A stretch of DNA of 64,000 nt from assembly GCF_964355755.1 (NCBI RefSeq), contig NC_092676.1, positions 16,722,288-16,786,287 of the forward strand, in the 5' to 3' direction. The position numbers and the translations under genes are program-made. The notes below the pieces were generated by a model. It had not been told where the DNA came from, ran no database searches, and worked only from the letters and a program-made list of their open reading frames with translations. This DNA comes from Antedon mediterranea. Taxonomy: Eukaryota; Echinodermata; Crinoidea; Comatulida; Antedonidae. Shown one piece after another: positions 22,641 through 35,084 of this stretch (within the stretch, counting starts at the first letter, position 1; every line of letters starts with the position of its first letter).

Positions 22641-25600
22641 AAACATGTTAACTCTTCCATTTGTGTACATATTAATTTTCACTCCTAATTTAAAGAACAA
22701 TTAATACCATGTTGGCCTCATTGCAAAGTTTAGTACGTCCAAGGTAGAATTGAATAGTAAAAGAAGCTTTGATTGATAACTTGCCATAAAGTGATCGTGA
22801 TCATTAACTCTTGTGTGGAACCATGAGTTTTTCCTTGTTGTTTTTTATCATCACACTATAGTCTATTATGTACGCTTAAGCTGATCCAAATCATCTTTGA
22901 GTTAAGCTGGTTTTCCATTAGGTGAATTTAATCACGCAAATCACCAGAATAATGCTCATACATATTCATAATTCCAACACATTTTTGTGACTCTAAAAAT
23001 TGTACAACCAATCAGAACTCTGGAATGTTCGATTTGCGCGAATATTAAGTGGTTGTGTTAGCAATTTATTCTCATATACAGTATGTCCTGTATTGTTCAC
23101 CATGATAAATCTGTTGTGCCTCTGACATAACACAGTATATTGAGTGTTTAATCTGTTAGAGGAAATATATCATTATCAATTAGATTAACATCTTTTAAAA
23201 TATTTTTATCAACTTTGTTAAAAATTTTGATGTGTATAATAAATAATTATATAATTTATACAAGTTATAGTAGGACTGTTTCAGGTTGTTGTGGAGATTA
23301 TCATTTATATGATTAAGTTAAACACTAATTTATTATTGCATTATTTATGTTTATTTTGTATTTCAGTTTGGGTTTTCAAAAAATAATAATAGAAATACAG
23401 GTACAATAAAGAATTTTAAATGTTGTCTTTTCTAAAAGTTGTTTCAGACAAAAGCAATATATTTTGACCCCAAAGACTGTTCTCAAACATATAAGATGTT
23501 ACAATGCTCAAAGAGTAAAACAGGGCAAATAAGGTCTCAGATTCAGGTGTCATGGCAATTTTTTTTCTTTTAAATGTCTTCACCTTAAACTTGATTTGTA
23601 TTGAAAAGGTCAACTTGTGTTAAATTTTTATTTGGGATATTAATAGGTTGCCTGTCAGGGTGGACATTTTTTCAAGTTTACTAACTAATATCTGATGTTT
23701 ATAATCAATTCATATTGTTTAATACGTAATGACTTGGTACCTGATATTTCCAAGTTGGGTGGTCAACATAAATAAATTATTATCTTTAATGTGGAAGCAT
23801 TAATATGCATCAGGTATTTTTCTACTGTAGGCATAATGTCATTTGTTTCTGCCCAGCAGCCATACCATCATGATTTTCATGTTCATCATGATTTTTTAAA
23901 TGAGAATGGAACATACAGATATTTTATTTTATTTAATAGTTGAGTTTTTTTTTAGCCTAGACTTGGTTGTTATATTGATATTTTTAAGCTCTGTTTTGTG
24001 GACAGTTTTGAGTGCAATAAAATAACCAGTTTATAGTTTAAAATGCATACACTAGTTGGAAAAAAGGCAGATGTACAGTATGAACATTTACACTAATGAT
24101 GTTTTGAGTCTGAGATGTCCTGTATAAATGTATAAATAAGTGTATGAAATATAGAAAAGAAGGAATAATCATATAATTGTAACGTCTGTTTTAGGTGACT
24201 GTTATATTGTAGGCCTACTTACGGCAATACACCATTGTATAAAAAAAAAACATTCTTCTAATTCCTGTGATTTTTTTATTTGTTAAAACAGCTAATTTCA
24301 TTGCATTTAACAAGTTGCAGGTACCAATGTGAGATCGGTATCAAGTAGTAATCTTATTTTATTACATTTATTGGTTTTTAGTTTTAAATATATTAAATTA
24401 AAATGGAAATATAAATTACTAATCATATTTACTTATTATCAATAAATTGTATGATTAAAATATCATAAATAGAAAACACTTTACTATTTATTTAAAAATA
24501 TAATTAACTAATTGTAATATAAATTACTAATCTTATTTACTTTGACAACTTTATACTGATTACCAATACATTTTATTATGATTGAAATATCATAGAATAC
24601 TTTACTACTATTAAAACAGGAACACTTTGTCACAAATGATAATTATGACTAAGCTAAGATTCCCTTGTATAGTATTTCTTTTTTACTATACCTAATAACT
24701 ATACCTGGGCAGATTTCTTGTATTCTTGATCACCATAAGCAAACATTATTTGCCTCAAACCTCCAGTATTTTTTAATCCCACCTCAAATCTGTTACATTC
24801 TACCATGGAGATGTTATCTCTATGGTTATACACAGGCCTACACAGTGTCAATAATCTAACTGGTGTTTGGTTAAAATCATATGTAGAATCAGAATCATAT
24901 ATTCATGATGCATTGTTCACGTTTAGTTAATTTAAGTGTATTTTTAGTTTATATAAGATTATATTATTTTTGTTAATAATAATAGGATGTTAGTATGTTT
25001 GCCTATGCTGATTTTAAATGTGTGAATTTAATTCAGAGCTTACAATTACATTAAATAGTGGTAGTCAGAATATATCTCTCCTTGTTCTAAACAAAGAGTT
25101 GTAAAATAATATAAACTCTCTGATCTAAATGAAGATTACAAATAAATGCAAACACATAAACTACAAAAAGGTGTTTTCCTTGTTTTTATACACCTACAGA
25201 GAGTGTGGTCATCTAAAGTTGGGAACTTGGGAGAGTTAGTGAACTATCTCTATGCTGGGATCATTCAAAAAGTGAATGAAACTGAATATAAATAGATGAG
25301 TTGATATTGATGGGCCATATCAACCCAACTATTTAAAAAAAAGCGGAATACATTCTTTTTTTGCAGTGTTTTTAGTCAATGATCGAATACAGTACTGCAG
25401 TTCAGCAGCACGTCAACATTACCATTACGTCATAAAATGAGCTAAAAATAGCAGATTATTATTCAAGACGTCACTCTAGAACATAATTTATACTCTACTA
25501 AAAATTACGAAAAATATGATTTTAGTTGTTCAGAAATTCAGTTGTGAATATTAAAAATATTACATGACCCTGTTTGGATTGAACCGATAATACTTATTAA

Positions 25601-25680
25601 ATTAATTACATTTTTTTTTTACGTTTCGTCATTATTTACTCGAAAAAAAAGATGATGCAATCAGTTTCGAAACACCATCG
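22641..25680. other. Intergenic between MOB2-like and PPP1R15
   Basis: AT-rich. A possible small foldback element lies at about 22909-23060 (AAGCTGGTTTTCCATT left; CACGCAAATC near 22934 against GATTTGCGCG near 23032). No further gene was found. Confidence 0.4.
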
Positions 25681-25787
25681 AACGTTTGGATAAAGAGCCT
25701 AGGCTAGCCTTCCAAAAAACCCATCTTCTCATATTCACCCGACAGCATACACAACAAGTAATAATTCAAGGGAAGTGCGTTAGGAAA

Positions 25788-26018
25788 ATGGATAATATAA
25801 TGTTTTCAGAGAAAATTATCAGTTGTAAAGAATGTATATGGGAATGTGAAAAGTACTGCAATTTGACAAATGTTTGTAATATGCGTATAGTGAACAATTG
25901 TTTGTGTTTTTTACCTGCCGATTCACCGCCGGCGGCGGCTAAGTATTGTGACTGTCATTATAATTATCAATTCATCCACTTTGGTGGTAGTAAGCATTGG
26001 AAAGCCAAAATGTGGTAA
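25788..26018 (+). other. Cysteine-rich 76-codon ORF upstream of PPP1R15
   Basis: An ATG-started frame with ten cysteines among its first 60 residues (for example CKECIWECEKYCNLTNVC), ending TGG TAA. If the PPP1R15 transcript starts upstream, this would be a long upstream ORF. It could also be chance. I recognise no family. Confidence 0.25.
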
Positions 26019-26054
26019 AGGAATAATATTATTAACGACTATTATTTGATCGCT

Positions 26055-26084
26055 ATGCTTCGCCATAGTATAGACATAGACTGA
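26055..26084 (+). promoter_or_regulatory. Upstream ORF 1 of PPP1R15 (9 codons)
   Basis: ATG CTT ... TGA encodes MLRHSIDID, 49 nt before the main ATG and in another frame. Vertebrate PPP1R15A and B mRNAs carry inhibitory upstream ORFs that let translation persist when eIF2alpha is phosphorylated, so the placement is meaningful. Confidence 0.5.
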
Positions 26085-26103
26085 TATTGCATTGTAATCT
26101 ACA

Positions 26104-26127
26104 ATGGGCTTTTATTTTAACCTTTGA
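26104..26127 (+). promoter_or_regulatory. Upstream ORF 2 of PPP1R15 (7 codons)
   Basis: ATG GGC ... TGA encodes MGFYFNL in a strong start context (A at -3, G at +4). It ends 6 nt before the main ATG, in the same frame, so its TGA also fixes the main start. Confidence 0.55.
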
Positions 26128-26133
26128 GCAAAA

Positions 26134-28014
26134 ATGGATCGAAACTTGATTCAAAATGAACACGAGCCTTCCGTATGGCAAACTTTTTTTAGGCCAACAC
26201 ATTGTGCTAGGCCTAGCGTGACGTTAGTAGCGACCCACCTGGCGGGAAAACCGGAGGTTCCCGACCAACATGTCCACTTACAGAACCGGCGGATAAAAAG
26301 TGGAACTTCGAGGCTTAGAGTAAATTTTTTACGGCTTAATAGCCAGGGAGAGGACAGCAGAAGCCCACCTATCTTTCCTAGTTTTGAATATTCATTCAAT
26401 CACTCTGAAGAAAATAAGGAAATGTCAATAATAAAGACAAGAACAGAAATAAATAGGCCTCTCACTCTCACTGCTGCTGTTAATTCTACAGCTCTAGGCA
26501 GAGACTGCTGGGAAAAATTTAGTCCACCAACTATTAAACAAAATAAAAGTATATTACCAGCAAATATGTATGACTTGATCACTGAAATGGAAGAAGGTGG
26601 ACAGCCAGAAAATGTATTTCAAATAAAAAAAAGTTTGGAATTAAATAAAGTGTTTAAACCAGAAGACTGGGTTGTGCCAAATGAAAATCAAATGCTGCAC
26701 GTTCAAACTCAAAATAAAAGTATTTTTTCCAATGTTTTACCATTAACTAGAGGTCTGCCATATTTAAGGCCAACAGTTCCATTTGGCTTGAGTGCCTCAG
26801 CTATGTTATTTAGAAGATATAAAAAACAAGAGCCATCTATTGATTCAACGATGAAATCAAAGATAAATTCTCAAGAGAATAATGAAAAAGATACTCAAGT
26901 TCTCAATAAATCATCAATTTCATTAGCTAAGTCTGAACTTGCGAATTTGATAGTAAAAACTTTAACAATGAATTTACCTCAAGATGTAGAGAGTATTTCC
27001 AAACATAGAACTGTAGACAATGACAGTAAAAATATTGAAATAGAACAGCGAAAGGAACACATAAAGGAAAATAAAGAACTTCAGTCTGCAATTGATATGG
27101 AAAATGACAATCATAAAAAGGATTTTGAAGCATTTTCAAGGATTGTGCAAGTTCATGATTGTGAAGCAGAAACGAGCTCCTGTTATTATAGTTCAGAGGT
27201 CAGTGATCAAGAGGCTGGTCACCAAGTTGACAGCGAGAAAGATTCTGATGAAGAATATAGTGATGAAGAAGAGGATGGAGGTAGATATAGCGATACTTCA
27301 GGGTCGTTATCAGATTTTGAAAGCGATACTGAGTCATATGACGCATCAAGTGAATATGAAACAGATTCTGAGGTTGAGAGTGATAATGAATCATGGGCTA
27401 GTGATCTCAAAGATCCTATCCCAGTTTGTAAAAATGACATTGTCTCTTTTATCTTAGGCCAAGGTAGTGATGCTACTGGTGGCAAGGACAGTGGCTTTGA
27501 TGAAGGTGATGAGACTTCCATTGATGAAATGTCCAAAAAACAAGATCATTTCAATGACGACCATCTATGGCAGTCTCTTCTAAAGTCTGGTGATCCATAC
27601 AACCCAATCAATGGATGGAAATGCTACCCTAGCAGTCAATTCCATAGCAAAGACAATTCAAATCGAAAAGCAACCATCGACAATTCTGATAAACAGTTAC
27701 AAATGCTAGAAACTGAACTTCAAAATAGCTTGATCGATGTTACACGTGAGAATGACTTTCAGCCAAATATCAATTTTGCTACCTCTTGTGAACCAAATAA
27801 TGATATAGCACCTAAATCGGTTGCAACATCATGTGCTGTTTTTAAATGCCTTATTAATACTTGTGCTTCAGCTTCTAATGAACCCAAGTTAAACAGTGAA
27901 GTTAACAAATATAAAAGTGACTATACAAATGCTGCAATTGTTGGAGGCATAATGAACTTTTCGAAAAGCTGTTTTAAGAATTGCAGAAAACAAAATGTCA
28001 AAAACACAAAGAGA
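26134..28014 (+). CDS. PPP1R15: PPP1R15 exon 1
   Basis: 627 codons ending KNTKR, donor AGA|GTAAGT. Without splicing the frame would run on to a stop at 28066-28068 and lose the whole PP1-binding core. Confidence 0.93.
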
Positions 28015-31000
28015 GTAAGTACTGTACAGCCTATAGTTTTATTATTAATTATAACTACTAACAAATAACTTAATAACAAATAACTTAATAACATTTTTGA
28101 TCAGTCGGTAAAATTGTTCTATTATTTCTATTTTCATTTCATCATCATGAGTGATTTTGATACAGAACTTTTAACAACACAACACATTCAGCATCATTAT
28201 CACTCTTTTCATTCATCATCATCATTCATCACCGTCATCATCATCACTGTCATCAATATCATCATCTTTTTGTATCAGAAAACCTTTTTTCTTTATAGCC
28301 ACACACATGGGTCTAATTTAAAATAAACAGATCACTAATTAACTCGGACAGCATCGTATGACAAGGACTGACGAAACGTCTTGACTCGTCGGTGCTGTCT
28401 GAGTTAAATCCTGATGAGACAAGTCATCTTGAGATACTGTAGCGTCGGGCATAGTTTTTAGGTTTGTCGGGAGAACTTTAAAATTTAAATAATAAATTTA
28501 AAATGGACCTGAAATGGATTTTCGATTTTTTTCATTTTAGAATGATGTTTTTGGGGCTATTAGATGTTGCTAGAATGTATGTTGTTACAAAATATAAATT
28601 GGCCCTTTTGGGGAAAGCCCCATTTGAAAATCAAAAAAATTCGCGGGTGACGTCACTTTGCGAATATATTCCTATCCCTCCAATGAACAATTTGCAGTTT
28701 TTTGGCTATAACTCTTGAAATCTATGGAGTATTTTCTAAAAAATGCTTGTGCATTTGCAGAAACGTATTTAGAATTTTTTTAGATAAAAATATTACCGTA
28801 TAAACGGTTATTCATCGAGTAAATGACGATTTAAAATCTTCAAATCAACTGTTTTTTTCTGGCAATACCGAAGTTAGCCTGGCAACGTTGTCCGGGATAC
28901 AGCGCCGTGGGCAATGATGCGTATCCATATTTTCCGTTCGTGTATTTTGTATATCGTTCGTAATTTATACTGCTAAAATTTCTTTAGTTTTTAGTTTAGC
29001 AGAATTAAATTAGTAATATGAGATGATAATTTATTTGTCACGAATCAGGCAGTTCGAAAACGAATTTTATTCATATTTTACTTTAACTTGACAATGAGCG
29101 CAGCAAGTTGTTTATATCGCTTTGGTCCTTGGGGATGCACCTGAAACGGAGCCTCGCCGCATGATGTGGGTGGTGGGTGGTGGATCGACTTAGCGCGCTG
29201 GATTGGGGGCCTAGGCCTACTAAAGGTTTGGGAGGTAGGCCTTCCAAATTTGGGATTTAGAACAAACAAAGTAAATTTTAGGGACCTATATTTCAACAAC
29301 ATTAGATATTGAATAAATTAGTATTAGTGTCAACGCGTATCTTTCCAGGCCGTCGATCATTCACTGACTATATGGCGGCATACACGCTCTCGATATCGTC
29401 GTGTGTGTATATGTGACGTCGTGAATTTTCGCTAATTTATTAAGGTATCTTAAAATTTCGTTTTTTCTCAAAATACTATACATTTTGTTTTTATTTGTAT
29501 GTTAATTTGATACATTTAAATAACATGTGTGAATTTCTTGAAAATCGAAAGTCCATTTCATCAGGTCCATTTTAACAAAACATAATTTTCTAACTACAGT
29601 ACAAACTATATTTATGGTAAAAACGTTCAACATACTGCTACTGTACAAAACTAAGAACATTAAACTAAAATTAATAACAATAATACTCATTGATAATTAC
29701 AAAAAATATAAATATCTTTTTTATAGAGAAGGGTAGGGGGAGCATGTACTGTACAGTACATTCAGAATCTCATCAGCTGTAATTTTCATAGCTACTGTAC
29801 AGCCCTGGGTGGCAATAGTGAAATCAGTTAAAATCCTGTTTAAAATCACTATTTTATTACCTGTACACTATACACTCTGGTTTTATAGTATTACAGTATT
29901 AAGTCATGGTAGTAACAAAAACCTTACACATGTTTTATCATTGGACATTGCTCAATGACTATACTGCATTGCACCAGCCATACTACAGTGGTGATGACAC
30001 ACTCTGCATGTTGGCCAGTGTTTAGTCACCATTCAACAATGTCTGTTTACCATAGGGATATTAGTGAACACAGTCTGTATTGATGACTGTTTTTTCTATT
30101 CAATAATGATTACCTTAGTTTGAAGAAAAAGTTCAGGTTACAGTGTGATATTACTGTACCTCATCCACCCTTGTTCTGTATGCCATAATCTTACTTATAT
30201 TATAGATTTTCATAAATTCTCTCTTTTTCATTGAATCGGTAAATTCCATGTACTGTATTGAATTTTATCTAATCCACCTCTTGTAGTGTACAAAGATTGT
30301 GACTATTGTATCAGGTAAACCCTACCTATAAAAGATTTGTTGATACTGATCCATTCTCTAAACTGTACAGTAAACATACAGTACAAATAATGCATTTCTA
30401 CAGTATGGTGAGTTTAATGATGATATTATTTTATGAGGTGAATGAATGACTATATTTATTTAATTCTTTTTTCTATCAATACAAAATATTTATTTATTTT
30501 AATATAAGTTATAACCCACAACAGTTCGCTTTTTACATCTTGATTAATTGTGTCGAAGTCGACTGTAGGCAGTTTAATTTTTTAGTACTGTAGATCACAT
30601 CACATTAATTTTAACTTGTTTTATTTAAATATAAAATGAAGACTTGGCTACTGTACCTACAGTACAGTATTGTCAGAGCTAGGCGCTGCTTACAGTATAT
30701 ATACAGTAGTTGGCTATGCAGAAAATTAGCCAGTGCAGAGTCGACAGTAAGCAGTTGTATCCCCCAGTTTCTAGCAATCTGTGGTGATCAGATACTGTAC
30801 TGTACAGTAGTAGACATTGAAAATAAAAATGGTTTATTTACCATTTAGCTCCTTCCACCTTCCCCCCCCCCCCCACACTTTTGTTTCCAGAAATACAACC
30901 ACAATCATTTTAGCCTTGGTAATAATCATACAATACTCATATTCAAAACAACTGTGTTCCGGGTAGTGTTTTCAGTATACTGTTCTATTCTATTCACTCT

Positions 31001-32709
31001 TGAACAATGGTTTATATCAATTTATTGATCAATGATATTAGGGAAAAATCCCTACATGGATTTATGTTTCTAATATAGACAGATTTACAGTGGGAGAGCA
31101 TTGTCATGTACTGTTAGTTTCAGTTTCACTAGGGATTATTTGTTATGACATAATTTTGTTTACCTACTATAGCAGCTTACTGTACTGTACACCCACACGG
31201 TTGTTACTGGTAGTGTACAGTAGTACTGTACTGTACTTACTTTATACAGGGTATAGTAAGTATTAGTAAAAATATCAAAGACAAGAACTAGATTTGAACT
31301 TTGATGAGTTAGATCCGCACAACAAACACAATGTGCACATGTTCAGTACTTTACGTAAAAATGACAGCTTGCATGAATTATAAGTTTAAATTTATCATTC
31401 GGAGGAACTGTAAAAAGATAAAAATATACTGTATTATACTGTACAGGTAAAATTTAGTGACCCAAATTATTAATTATTATGACATCATTCAAATAAAAAT
31501 ATTTTTAACTCATGTGAATGAAAGATACAATAATTGAATAAAGAAAATATTAAAATCTTGAGAAAATGGAGTACGGATAAGCGAGATATGTCCTATTAAA
31601 AGTGACGGAGCAATATCGAAATGTACAAAAATCCTATATTTTATATCTATATGTGGAAGGCCATTATGACGTCACAACATCCGAGGGTTAACAATTTTAC
31701 ATGAATTAATTGTACTATACAACTTTTAAACAGGTATTCCACTCTTGGGGGTTCATCGTACAGTCTAGTAGTATCTATCATATTTAAAATAGGAATGAGA
31801 TTGTGTGTGTATGAGCGTAACCCTTCTGTGAAACATGCCATTTTTACTCCACAGAAAGTTGGCCCACGATTATTCAGTGTCAATAAAAACTTTCTGGTTT
31901 TATCTACTGTTTGAGCAACCATTGAAATTAATAAAATCGTGTGCAAATGAAGTTCCTCTGACGGATTGATTGTATTTGTTTAATGTTTTAAATTTGCGCA
32001 AAAAAGTTTGTAATGAATACAAAAAAAAAAGAAAAGCCTTTTCAGATCACAGGTATACAGGGTTTACCTGTGGAAGGCACCTTTTTATGACACTGACTTT
32101 CATTGGACAAAATCTCAATGAACAAGATTACAGTAGGGTACAAACCTACAGTACTGGACAATACAAAAATACAATTTTGACTGCAATCAATCAAATTTAC
32201 TTTTGTATTATCAATGTTCATCCCAATTTCGACACTTCATTTTGTATTAAGGAAAGGGTTTGTTTAATTGTCATTGAGTCTAAATACTTTGCTTTATGTT
32301 GACCCTAGAAAGGTCAAAAGGTCATCACAGATTTTGAAAAAGTGCAAACATTTTAGGCAGGCATGCAGTAAAAAACTGTACTTGCCCTAATGTACTACAG
32401 TATAATCATAACATTATCATACAAATAATAATTAACCATTTTTTTGAACATGAACATTAAAAATATTTATTTTAAAATTGTATTTTATTTTGTTGTCAGG
32501 TGTCTTTTAGCTGTAACGATGTAAGCTCTTTTGAGAACCCTGAGTGGTGCGATGATTATCGGGAAACACGTAAACCTTACTGGGAGTCATTTGCTCGTGA
32601 TCGATGTCGTTTCCGAAAAAGGATTCAAGAAATTAGTGATTCCATCAGCTATTGCTTTGACCCAGACCACCGAAAAAAGATGATGGATAAACTGAAAGTT
32701 AACGTTTGA
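26134..32709 (+). CDS. PPP1R15: PPP1R15 (GADD34/CReP-like) PP1 regulatory subunit, gene span
   Basis: Two exons (26134-28014 and 32500-32709, phase 0) give 696 aa. PPP1R15 proteins bring protein phosphatase 1 and G-actin to phospho-eIF2alpha and so restore translation after integrated stress signalling. Visible landmarks are a long, mostly disordered N-terminal region; a strongly acidic Ser/Asp/Glu tract at about residues 350-425 (EEYSDEEEDGGRYSDTSGSL); a DPYNP motif at 487-491, typical of the substrate-recruiting part of the family; the PP1-docking RVxF motif RVSF at 627-630; and the actin/PP1 helix WESFARDRCRFRKRIQEI, followed by SISYCFDPDHRKKMM. The start has an A at -3, a G at +4 and an in-frame stop 9 nt upstream. 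Vertebrates have two paralogues; one copy here fits an invertebrate. Confidence 0.94.
28144..28268. repeat. CAT/TCA-rich simple repeat
   Basis: Imperfect ATC/TCA triplet run in the PPP1R15 intron. Confidence 0.6.
28339..28407. other. Hairpin of about 69 bp
   Basis: TTAACTCGGACAGCA (28339-28353) pairs with TGCTGTCTGAGTTAA (28393-28407) with a single G-T wobble. The inner sequence contains a further partly complementary GACGAAACGTC core. Confidence 0.6.
28498..29575. mobile_element. Foldback/MITE element of about 1.08 kb in PPP1R15 intron
   Basis: TTTAAAATGGACCTGAAATG (28498-28517) and the following TTTTCGATTTT are matched in reverse complement at 29541-29574, with one 2-nt gap. No transposase frame. 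Confidence 0.7.
29700..32450. repeat. PPP1R15 intron rich in TACTGTA/TACAGTA words
   Basis: Palindrome-like TACTGTACAGTA strings recur (for example 29744-29760, 30655-30670, 30795-30810, 31175-31235). A C-run of 14 or so lies at 30864-30877. No exon was supported in between. Confidence 0.5.
32500..32709 (+). CDS. PPP1R15: PPP1R15 exon 2 (PP1/actin-binding core)
   Basis: Acceptor TTTTGTTGTCAG. Starts VSF and completes the RVxF motif. Encodes WESFARDRCRFRKRI and ends KLKVNV with stop TGA at 32707. Confidence 0.94.
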   Translation: MSFSCNDVSSFENPEWCDDYRETRKPYWESFARDRCRFRKRIQEISDSISYCFDPDHRKKMMDKLKVNV

Positions 32710-32813
32710 TTTGTAAACTGAATTCAGTGTTCTCTCGAAGCTTGTTTTTGCGAAGGAAATTTATCGAAAATTGGATCCCGGTATAAAGATTGTGTAAACA
32801 AATATTGACATAA

Positions 32814-32819
32814 AATAAA
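32814..32819 (+). terminator. Candidate poly(A) signal of PPP1R15
   Basis: AATAAA 105 bp after the stop codon. Confidence 0.55.
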
Positions 32820-32829
32820 CACTTGCCTA

Positions 32830-32984
32830 ATACAGTATACATATTCTTTGCTTTGAAAGTTTATGGTAAAACTATTGGTTGAGGCGCCTGAAATAGTAGG
32901 ACCTGGTTAGCCCTACTATTTCAGGCCCATACTGTACTTTATAACCATGAGCTTGAAATATGCAAAGAATATACTAACTGTATG
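32830..32984. mobile_element. Palindromic MITE of about 155 bp with perfect 15-bp core hairpin
   Basis: The core is GCCTGAAATAGTAGG (32886-32900), an 11-nt loop, and CCTACTATTTCAGGC (32912-32926). The outer arms, TACAGTATACATATTCTTTG at 32831-32850 and its diverged complement at about 32960-32984, extend the palindrome. Confidence 0.7.
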
Positions 32985-32999
32985 GCTCAAACATTAACA

Positions 33000-34600
33000 C
33001 ACATCTACAGTACAGTACAGTACCTACTGTTCTTTTAGTAAAAGTAACATTTTATTAATTTTGTTTCCATCTATTTTCCAATAAATATTTTCAAAGGAGG
33101 CTAGACAATGTTTTTGTACAGGAGTTGTAGGTGGTGCGCTTTTAGAATTCTGTACAAATAATGAATGATTATGAGTTAAATAGTACAAGTAATTTCATGA
33201 GATGAAAATTCTATTTTCCAGAGGCGATAGCCCAGTGTAAATTGAATTTTATGTTTCACCGAATGAAATTATGTGTACCATTCCATGTTGAATACGTATG
33301 AAAATATAAACGCATTCATTATTTGTTTTATATACTATTTTAGGCCTAGGTAGATTCATTATCATTTCATTCAGATTGAATGAAAGGTACTGTACATTTT
33401 ATTCCGATTAAAAGTTAGGACATTGATGGGAAATGTCTGAGCTAATACTGTACTGTAATATTTAATATTATAATCTTTAAGAAATATAGTTTTTATATTT
33501 TGATTTTTTTTTTTACTATTCTACAGTTAGTATATGAAGTATCGCTTATATTATGTAATATAACAATAGCTCTATAAATTCTACTATATATCCTAAAAAT
33601 TAAAAAGCACAGATTTTAAATTTAAAAATATTGAGCTCAACTTGATTGACCATGTAACTGTTTGAAATTCAGTAACATTTAAGAAATAAAGAGATTTATA
33701 AAGGTACCAAAGGTTAAAATGTTATTTTAAATTGTAAATAGTTTTTAAAAAGAATTCTTTAGTTTACCCAGAAGTTGGCTAATTAACTGGTAAAACCTAA
33801 TCAAGAAGTTACAGTAGAAAAAGAATTACTGTATTTATGATATGCATGATATATGAAACACACTTCTTTCATGATACAATGTAGATTGCACTATATAATC
33901 ATACACTAGACTCACTTTGTTAGAACTAATGTAATATGGTAATTGTATTCACTTGCACATGGGAGTATATGCCTAACATGTCTAACCAAAGCCATGTAGT
34001 TACTATATATATTTAGGAAGGAACTAAACTGTTTAATCCTTGCCAACTGTTAAACAAACTAATAATAATTTATATATACAATGGTTTTGTTTGTTCTTTC
34101 CAGTACTAAACATATACAGTATTGTATATAAACGGTTTTATATAAAAATATTAAATTAAATATTATTTTGTTGGTAAATTTTAACTGTTGCAGGTAAAAC
34201 CATCTGTATTTTTTCGTGCAATTTAATAAATATACTTATAATCGAATTATTACTTGTATTTTGTGTAATAGCATCTCCAATATTCCCCATCCCCATTTCC
34301 TCACAGAAAAGTACAGTAATTAATCCTCGATGGCACTGGACTTAAAATTACTGTAAAACTATACTGCGTGAAAATATGAAAGTGCGAACGACGATGGTAA
34401 AATCTTCTGGTGACATTTGGTAAAGCTACTGGTTAAATTTACCAGTCCAGTGCGAACAGGGTTTTATTGTTTTCAATTTAATTCGGCCTTGTGGGAAGAA
34501 AATTAAATGACGAAAACGAACGGTGTATGAAATAATTTACAGAGAACTAATGTAGGCCTATTAATCTATATGCACATGCTTAGTAATGTCCAAGTCTATT
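33000..34600. other. Intergenic, no gene seen
   Basis: AT-rich DNA between convergent PPP1R15 and the Kazal-type gene. Confidence 0.4.
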
Positions 34601-34611
34601 ACCTGATATAT

Positions 34612-35029
34612 ATATAAACAAATCAGGCAAAGAACATTAATTCTAAACCGCCTGGTAATATACTGAAATTTAATTTAGGCGGGATCTCCAAAGAGATACT
34701 TTTATATGTTCATTGCCTAATGCGTTTATATACATAAAAGTATATCTTCGGAGATCCCGCCTCGTGAATAAATACTGAAAGATGAGGGCGTATCAATTTG
34801 ATCTCTGGTGCGCGTGCGTACAACTGAGGACTAGTGCTGTTCCGCCGTACCACGCCGAGAATGTTAAAGAGTCGCTTTTTATTTTTGTATCTCCATTGAG
34901 ATCCAGCCACTGATACCCACAGCATTGTCATTTTTTTAAGTAATTTGCCTTTGGATTTATATATATATATATATAAACACATCAGGCAATGAACATTAAT
35001 TCTAAACCGCCCGGTGATATACTGAAATT
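34612..35029. repeat. Duplicated 60-bp block around a strong hairpin
   Basis: A block with ATTAATTCTAAACCGCC at about 34637 recurs at about 34995, about 358 bp apart. Between them, GGCGGGATCTCC...ATACTTTTATATG (from 34678) pairs with CATAAAAGTATAT...GGAGATCCCGCC (to 34761), giving a near-perfect stem of about 28 bp. Confidence 0.7.
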
Positions 35030-35084
35030 TTAATTAATTAATTTGAAACGATAAAGATGAGGAAATCTGTGAGAATGAGAAAAA

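Noticed and set aside
27092-27536. Alternative frames over the acidic tract of PPP1R15
   Set aside because: Shadow frames created by the repetitive GAT/GAA codons of the real exon.
31647-31946. 99-codon minus-strand frame in the PPP1R15 intron
   Set aside because: No recognised motif, no exon-like borders, and composition like the surrounding intron.
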